DNA of 10,537 nt from Planctomycetota bacterium. Lineage in GTDB: Bacteria; Planctomycetota; PUPC01; JABMSA01; JAUWKK01. The stretch's first letter is position 1; every line of letters starts with the position of its first letter. Where the stretch lies: the NCBI GenBank assembly GCA_030614245.1, contig JAUWKK010000064.1, positions 1-10,537 of the forward strand, read 5' to 3'. Positions 7,385-10,537 of the stretch are shown one piece after another. Made by a program: the position numbers and the translations under genes. The notes below the pieces were generated by a model. The model worked only from the letters and a program-made list of their open reading frames with translations. It was not told the origin of the DNA and searched no databases.

Positions 7385-7438
7385 AGCGGTCTGTCTCCTG
7401 CCTGTCCGCCGAGGCTGGAAGTCATCTTGACGGGTCGT

Positions 7439-7467
7439 ATTGTATTCGCTGAGCATAGGCTGGTCAA
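7439..7467 (-). promoter_or_regulatory. Promoter of the WlbA-like dehydrogenase, partly inside a repeat
   Basis: On the minus strand TTGACC (7462-7467; 5 of 6) and TACAAT (7439-7444; 5 of 6) are separated by 17 bp. Start expected near 7432, leader about 48 bases. The -35 box lies inside the 17-base repeat at 7452-7468. Confidence 0.6.
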
Positions 7468-7638
7468 GGGGCATGACCCCAACGAGCGGGGTCTCTTATG
7501 TGCCGCGAGTGTGAGGATGTGTTTAGTGCTCGGGCTGGCGAAGAATTGCGGGCCGTCAGGCGCGAATGTGGGCGTCAGCGTCCGGTACGCCCGGGGGATG
7601 CCTCGTCTCTTCGCTGCGAAGCAGCGGAGGCATGTAAG

Positions 7639-7770
7639 CTGGGGCTTCAGCCCCAGTTGAGGAGCGAAGCAAAACGAGCCGCCCTGAATGGGCGGAGGAA
7701 AAGAACATTTCCCGTGCCCCTTCAGGGCACACATATTGTACTGTCTGATTCCTGGGGCTGAAGCCCCAGG
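7639..7770. repeat. Pair of mutually inverted 18-base palindromes
   Basis: The hairpin at 7639-7656 (CTGGGGCT-TC-AGCCCCAG) is the exact reverse complement of 7752-7769 (CTGGGGCT-GA-AGCCCCAG, extended to a 9-bp stem at 7751-7770). Inverted pairing of whole palindromes is the REPIN arrangement. Confidence 0.7.
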
Positions 7771-7835
7771 CTACACCCCTTGGCCGCTACGCGGCCAAGA
7801 ATCAGCTTGCATGCGACTCGGGTTGGAAACATCCA

Positions 7836-7882
7836 TTGCCTCTGGATCACGGTTGGCCAGCATACCCCATGACCTGGAGTCA
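7836..7882 (+). repeat. 47-bp dispersed repeat, copy A (inverted to 10491-10537)
   Basis: Matches the reverse complement of the last 47 bases of the window at 43 of 47 positions without gaps. It ends in a small hairpin, CATGAC/GTCATG (7868-7884). The match stops right after the hairpin on this side; on the other side it may continue beyond the window. Confidence 0.8.
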
Positions 7883-7918
7883 TGCCCCTGGTCAAGCATC
7901 GGCTGGTCAAGGACAGCC

Positions 7919-7947
7919 TTGACAAGTCTTGCCGATAGCGATAGTCT
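7919..7947 (+). promoter_or_regulatory. Candidate promoter of the DUF1080 gene
   Basis: A perfect TTGACA at 7919-7924 starts 8 bases after the repeat island. The -10 is poor: TAGTCT at 7942-7947 (17-bp spacer, 3 of 6) or GATAGT at 7940-7945 (15-bp spacer, 4 of 6). Leader about 35 bases. Confidence 0.38.
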
Positions 7948-7975
7948 CAATGCGGACCGATTAGCATCTCAACCC

Positions 7976-7982
7976 GAGGAGG
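7976..7982 (+). promoter_or_regulatory. Shine-Dalgarno that selects the second ATG of the DUF1080 gene
   Basis: GAGGAGG is only 1 base from an ATG at 7984 but 7 bases from the in-frame ATG at 7990. The latter spacing is functional, so translation should start at 7990. Confidence 0.7.
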
Positions 7983-7989
7983 AATGCCG

Positions 7990-8646
7990 ATGTCTTGCCG
8001 CAAGCTGTCTGTAACTGTAGTTTCCTTGAGCTGTCTGTTTTGTTTGTCGTGCATGTTCTCCAGCGAGATAGCTGGCGACGACCCAAGCTGGAGGCACCTC
8101 TTCGACGGCAAGACGCTGAAAGGCTGGGAGGTGGTAGGGGACAATGACTTCCCCGGGCGCGGACAGATTAAGGTTGAGAAGGGCAATCTTGTTATTGGAA
8201 CGGGTGCCGAAATGACGGGCGTGAGGTACACCGGCGCGTTCCCCAGGAGCAACTACGAGGTTGTAATCGAAGCCATGCGGCAGGACGGCTTCGATTTTTT
8301 CTGCGGGACGGTTTTCCCCGTCGGTGCCGAGTACTGTTCGTTCATCAATGGCGGTTGGGGCGATACGGTAGTTGGCCTGTCGAACGTCAACGACATGCCC
8401 GCAGTGTCCAATGAGACGACGAAGACGATAGGATTCGAGAATAACAAGTGGTATCGCTTCCGGCTGCGGGTGACCGACGCGAAGATCCAAGTCTGGATCG
8501 ACAAGGACAAGGTGATCGACCTGCCGAGGAAAGATCGCAGATTCACGATAAGGGCCATACAGGAGCCGCAAAGGCCGTTCGGCATTGCCACGTGGTGCTG
8601 TCAGGGCGCCCTGCGCTGCATTAAAGTCCGTGATCTGAGCAAATAG
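7990..8646 (+). CDS. Exported DUF1080 (3-keto-disaccharide hydrolase type) protein
   Basis: A 218-residue single-domain protein with an N-terminal export signal (RK, then a hydrophobic stretch rich in Cys at 15, 18 and 21). A lipoprotein Cys at 21 (preceded by C-L-S) is possible, but the lipobox is not canonical. The domain begins with LFDGKTLKGWE (37-47), the DUF1080 signature, followed by NGGWGDTVVGLSN (120-132), NKWYRFRLRV (152-161), VWID (168-171) and RPFGIATWCCQGALRCIKVRDL (195-216), giving a concanavalin-like beta sandwich of normal length. Some DUF1080 members act on 3-keto-glycosides or as glycoside hydrolases/lyases; most are untested. The start at 7990 is set by the Shine-Dalgarno. 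The site-2 protease gene follows 56 bp downstream on the same strand and may share the transcript. Substrate unknown. Confidence 0.87.
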   Translation: MSCRKLSVTVVSLSCLFCLSCMFSSEIAGDDPSWRHLFDGKTLKGWEVVGDNDFPGRGQIKVEKGNLVIGTGAEMTGVRYTGAFPRSNYEVVIEAMRQDGFDFFCGTVFPVGAEYCSFINGGWGDTVVGLSNVNDMPAVSNETTKTIGFENNKWYRFRLRVTDAKIQVWIDKDKVIDLPRKDRRFTIRAIQEPQRPFGIATWCCQGALRCIKVRDLSK

Positions 8647-8702
8647 GCCGAAGGCGCAGCTTCAGAAACACCTGTGATGCCCGGTTCTCCGGGGATACTT
8701 CA

Positions 8703-9788
8703 ATGAAATGGTCGCTTCAGATATTTCGGATGTTCGGGATTCCGGTGCGCGTGCATATCACTTTTGTGTTGCTGCTGCTTGCTGTGACGTTTCAAGGCAA
8801 GCTTCAGGGACTTTCCCACGGGATGCAGTATTACTGGATGGGCGTTGTGTGCGCGGGCTTCCTCTGCGTGCTGGTCCACGAGCTCTCTCACAGCCTGATG
8901 GCTCGGCGTTTCGGTGTGAAAGTCGATTCCATAACGCTTCTGCCGATTGGCGGTGTTGCTCAGATGCGATCCATGCCGCGTGAGCCGTGGCAAGAGGTTG
9001 TGATAGCGCTCATCGGTCCCGTAACCTGCCTCGGGCTTGCCGCGGTGTTCCTGGCTATGCACGCCGCCCTGGGGGGCACGCCCGTTCAGATCGGCCTGCG
9101 TACGCTGATGAAGCCTGGAACGAGTATTACCGAGAACCTCTTCAAGGTGAACATGCTGCTGGCGATGTTCAACGTGCTGCCTGCATTTCCTCTCGATGGC
9201 GGGCGGGTGCTGCGGGGGATACTCGCGATTTTCGTCGGGCGCGAGCGAGGCACGCACGCGGCAACGGCCATCGGGCAGTTCTTCGCGATACTGCTCTTTT
9301 TCTATGGCGTCTTCGCCAGGTCGCTGATCGCGCTCGTGGGGATGTTCATCTATATGGGAGCCGAGGGCGAGCGGGAGGAGGGGGAATTGCTGGTCGATCT
9401 TTCGCACGCGAAAGCCCGGGATGCGATGCTCGCCGCACCGGTGACTTTTTCTCCCGTTACGACTATCGCCGACGCTCTCGATGTCTATCGGCACAGCAGC
9501 CAGGAGGACTTCCCCGTGGTCGATGCCGGCAGCGTAGTGGGCATCCTCACCGGCAAGTCTCTGCTCGAGGCAAAAGACACAGCAGCCGGGACGCTTGTGA
9601 GCAGTGTGATGGATATGAACGTGGCAGCCGCTGCTGACGACACAAGCCTGGAGGACGTCTACGACAGAATCCAGCAGGAAGACGACACGGTAGTGACGGT
9701 GCTCTGCGGCGGAGAGCTCGCGGGGATCATCAACCTCGACCAGATCACGAAGTACGATCAACTTCGGCCCAAGACGGCCCGGCGCTGA
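8703..9788 (+). CDS. Site-2 protease family (M50) membrane metalloprotease with two CBS domains
   Basis: A 361-residue intramembrane zinc protease. HELSH (59-63) in the second hydrophobic segment is the HExxH zinc motif, and NVLPAFPLDGGR (157-168) supplies the third metal ligand D165. Membrane segments are near 14-30, 44-66, 97-121, 148-165 and 189-218. A tandem CBS pair follows, about 236-290 and 300-352 (AKARDAMLAAPVTFSPVTTIADAL, FPVVDAGSVVGILT, then VMDMN and VVTVLCGGELAGIINLDQITKY). This is the SpoIVFB/Rv-type M50B plan, in which adenosine nucleotides may act through CBS. It would cleave a transmembrane regulator such as an anti-sigma factor after a first cut; no partner is visible. The ATG at 8703 has only a weak GGGGA site 7 bases upstream. 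No own promoter is evident, suggesting transcription with the DUF1080 gene. Confidence 0.93.
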   Translation: MKWSLQIFRMFGIPVRVHITFVLLLLAVTFQGKLQGLSHGMQYYWMGVVCAGFLCVLVHELSHSLMARRFGVKVDSITLLPIGGVAQMRSMPREPWQEVVIALIGPVTCLGLAAVFLAMHAALGGTPVQIGLRTLMKPGTSITENLFKVNMLLAMFNVLPAFPLDGGRVLRGILAIFVGRERGTHAATAIGQFFAILLFFYGVFARSLIALVGMFIYMGAEGEREEGELLVDLSHAKARDAMLAAPVTFSPVTTIADALDVYRHSSQEDFPVVDAGSVVGILTGKSLLEAKDTAAGTLVSSVMDMNVAAAADDTSLEDVYDRIQQEDDTVVTVLCGGELAGIINLDQITKYDQLRPKTARR

Positions 9789-9807
9789 TCAATCCATTCT
9801 CAGATGA

Positions 9808-9874
9808 AACCGCAGATAACCGCGGATAAACGCAGATACCCATTCTTAATAATCAGCGTTCATCTGTGGTTGCC
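9808..9874. repeat. 10-bp repeat element, copy 3, overlapping the ruvX end
   Basis: The left arm has three 10-bp units at 9811, 9821 and 9831 (CCGCAGATAA, CCGCGGATAA, ACGCAGATAC). The right arm 9851-9874 is an inverted, shorter version with ATCTGTGGTT (9862-9871) pairing with AACCGCAGAT (9809-9818). The element fills the gap between two convergent genes and can form a long imperfect stem-loop that may terminate both transcripts. Confidence 0.82.
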
Positions 9875-10305
9875 TTTCTCGAAAGGCGTCTCGCATCGAG
9901 ATAGGATTGCAGCATCATCTGCGCGGCGACGGCGTCGATGCGCTTCTTGCGGCTTTTCCGGGTCATGTCAGCGTCGATCATCGATCGCTCGGCCTGCACG
10001 GTGGTCATTCGTTCATCCCAGAGATCGACGGGTATTTCAGTTCGCCCGGCGAGTTGATCGGCGAACTTCCTGACGGCATCGGCAGCTTGGCCGGGGCTGC
10101 CGTCAAGTCGGAAGGGCATGCCGACGACAATCATGCCGACCTGATGTGTCTCCACCCGACTGATGATGTGGTCGATGCCGTCTGCGATGGATTTGATGCG
10201 GACAACAGCAAGCGGCGTTGCGATCATTCCCATTTCGTCTGAGACCGCCAGGCCTATGCGAACCGTGCCGTGATCGACTCCGAGGAACTTCATATCGATT
10301 GGCAA
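9853..10305 (-). CDS. ruvX: RuvX/YqgF family putative Holliday junction resolvase / pre-16S rRNA nuclease
   Basis: A 150-residue RNase H-fold protein. Landmarks: LGVDHGTVRIGLAVSD (8-23) with the first acidic residue D11, VVGMPFRLDGSPGQ (60-73), WDERMTTVQAE (96-106) with E98, and RIDAVAAQMMLQSYLD (122-137) with D124. YqgF in E. coli processes the 5' end of 16S rRNA; the resolvase name is historical. Two starts are possible: TTG at 10303-10305 with GAGG 5 bases upstream, or ATG at 10291-10293 giving MKFLGVDHG, the more usual N terminus, but without a Shine-Dalgarno. I keep the longer form with low certainty. The C-terminal residues ATTDER and the stop are encoded by the repeat at 9851-9874. Strong promoter at 10441-10469 and long leader. 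Confidence 0.93.
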   Translation of the reverse strand: MPIDMKFLGVDHGTVRIGLAVSDEMGMIATPLAVVRIKSIADGIDHIISRVETHQVGMIVVGMPFRLDGSPGQAADAVRKFADQLAGRTEIPVDLWDERMTTVQAERSMIDADMTRKSRKKRIDAVAAQMMLQSYLDARRLSRKATTDER

Positions 10306-10434
10306 CCGGGCCTCATTTTACCGGACAGAAAAGCAATACACAGATGCAGGGCTGCACAAGAGACACTACGGCGGCTCATGGCTGCTCTTTTCTGAAAACC
10401 GCGTACCTTGCACAAAGTACGCGATTCATCTGAC
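10306..10434 (-). other. ruvX leader with a strong hairpin
   Basis: From the predicted start near 10434, the leader is about 130 bases. It opens with a stem-loop at 10400-10423: 10-bp stem (CGCGTACTTT/AAGGTACGCG, one G-T pair) and loop GTGC, followed by GTTTTC. This could be an attenuator-like terminator, a 5' stabiliser or a piece of a repeat. A 29-codon frame (10290-10379) ends in TGA overlapping the ATG at 10291-10293, but its ribosome site is weak. Confidence 0.45.
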
Positions 10435-10440
10435 ACCATA

Positions 10441-10469
10441 ATAATACCCTGTTTCGGGCGAAGTGTCAA
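10441..10469 (-). promoter_or_regulatory. Near-consensus promoter upstream of ruvX
   Basis: On the minus strand a perfect TTGACA (10464-10469), 17-bp spacer and TATTAT (10441-10446; 5 of 6). It lies 22 bases from the end of the 47-bp repeat copy B. Confidence 0.72.
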
Positions 10470-10490
10470 CTTTTCCGGGATATATAAGTC

Positions 10491-10537
10491 TGACCCCAGA
10501 TCGTGGGGTATGCTGGCCAACCGTGCTCCAGAGGCAA
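10491..10537 (-). repeat. 47-bp dispersed repeat, copy B (runs off the window)
   Basis: On the minus strand this matches 7836-7882 at 43 of 47 positions. It contains ACCCC/GGGGT (10493-10509), a small palindrome comparable to that at 7475-7493. The adjoining AAGTCTGACCCCA motif resembles sequences I recall near REP-associated (Y1) transposases. The right boundary is not visible. Confidence 0.75.

Larger units (their letters stand above)
7452..7911. repeat. Palindrome-rich repeat island flanked by 17-base direct repeats
   Basis: The 17-base sequences at 7452-7468 and 7895-7911 match at 16 of 17 positions (AGCAT[A/C]GGCTGGTCAAG) and are in the same orientation. Between them are at least six hairpins: GACCCC/GGGGTC 7475-7493; ATGCCTC/GAGGCAT 7598-7633 with an inner CTTCG/CGAAG stem; 7639-7656; CCGCCC/GGGCGG 7679-7695; GTGCCC/GGGCAC 7714-7730; 7751-7770; and CTTGGCCGC/GCGGCCAAG 7779-7799. 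No credible gene lies inside. The architecture fits a non-autonomous REP/REPIN or MITE-like element, perhaps mobilised by a RAYT (Y1) transposase elsewhere; that is inference. Confidence 0.65.

Noticed and set aside
7385..7474. N-terminal extension of the WlbA-like dehydrogenase to an ATG at 7472-7474
   Set aside because: It begins upstream of the likely transcription start near 7432, has no ribosome site, is encoded by repeat DNA and moves the Rossmann glycine motif far from the N terminus.
7381..7734. 117-codon minus-strand frame across the repeat island
   Set aside because: Its codons are made of the palindromes, it has no ribosome site and its composition is not protein-like.
7439..7947. 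Transposase gene inside the repeat island
   Set aside because: No frame in the island shows a Y1 (HUH) or DDE motif; the element is at most non-autonomous.
7984..7989. First ATG of the DUF1080 frame (adds Met-Pro)
   Set aside because: Only one base separates it from the Shine-Dalgarno; the ATG at 7990 has the proper spacing.
8700..9761. 353-codon minus-strand frame opposite the site-2 protease gene
   Set aside because: The plus strand encodes HELSH, the LDGG motif and CBS domains; the minus frame is rich in His, Arg and Glu without any motif.
1..10537. Phage defence or secondary-metabolite system
   Set aside because: Every recognisable gene belongs to sugar metabolism, protein processing or RNA maturation families; no nuclease-sensor pair, toxin-antitoxin, radical SAM or synthetase module was found.

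Overview
The window is GC-rich and has the gene content of a carbohydrate-scavenging bacterium of the Planctomycetota/PVC or Armatimonadota kind. The markers are a formylglycine-type sulfatase, a GH130-like protein, two Gfo/Idh/MocA oxidoreductases, a xylose-isomerase-like TIM barrel, a DUF1080 protein and an exported HEAT protein with a C-terminal Trp-rich motif. This assignment rests on gene families only; there is no rRNA or other phylogenetic marker. I recognise no defence system, CRISPR array, tRNA, rRNA or complete transposase.

Layout. (1) 1-1492, minus: a GH130-like phosphorylase/hydrolase followed 13 bp later by a sulfatase that runs off the left edge. (2) 1746-2909, plus: a conserved but functionally unassigned beta-propeller protein, divergent from the pair; none of the three products has a visible signal peptide. 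(3) 2910-3191: a gene-free convergent gap full of palindromes and 10-bp repeats. (4) 3192-5263, minus: an operon of a Gfo/Idh/MocA oxidoreductase (TTG start, strong Shine-Dalgarno, recognisable promoter) and a sugar isomerase/epimerase. (5) 5264-5656: an intergenic region with a second copy of the 10-bp repeat element and a near-consensus promoter for (6), an exported HEAT protein at 5657-6304. (7) 6365-7384, minus: a WlbA/KijD10-like sugar dehydrogenase. (8) 7385-7989: about 600 bp of nested palindromes and repeats between two outward-facing promoters. (9) 7990-9788, plus: an exported DUF1080 protein and a site-2 protease with CBS domains. (10) 9853-10305, minus: RuvX/YqgF, whose last codons and stop lie in a third copy of the 10-bp repeat. 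(11) 10306-10537: the ruvX promoter and a leader with a hairpin, ending in a 47-bp sequence that matches 7836-7882 in inverted orientation (43/47).

How the genes may work together: sulfatase, GH130 and beta-propeller suggest intracellular processing of an imported, possibly sulfated oligosaccharide. Oxidoreductase, TIM-barrel isomerase and DUF1080 families recur in 3-keto-glycoside (oxidise, then eliminate or hydrolyse) pathways, so the central genes could form such a route, but they are not one operon. The most unusual feature is the non-coding DNA: three families of palindromic repeats fill the gene borders, and at two places they appear to supply functional sequence (a promoter -35 box and a stop codon).
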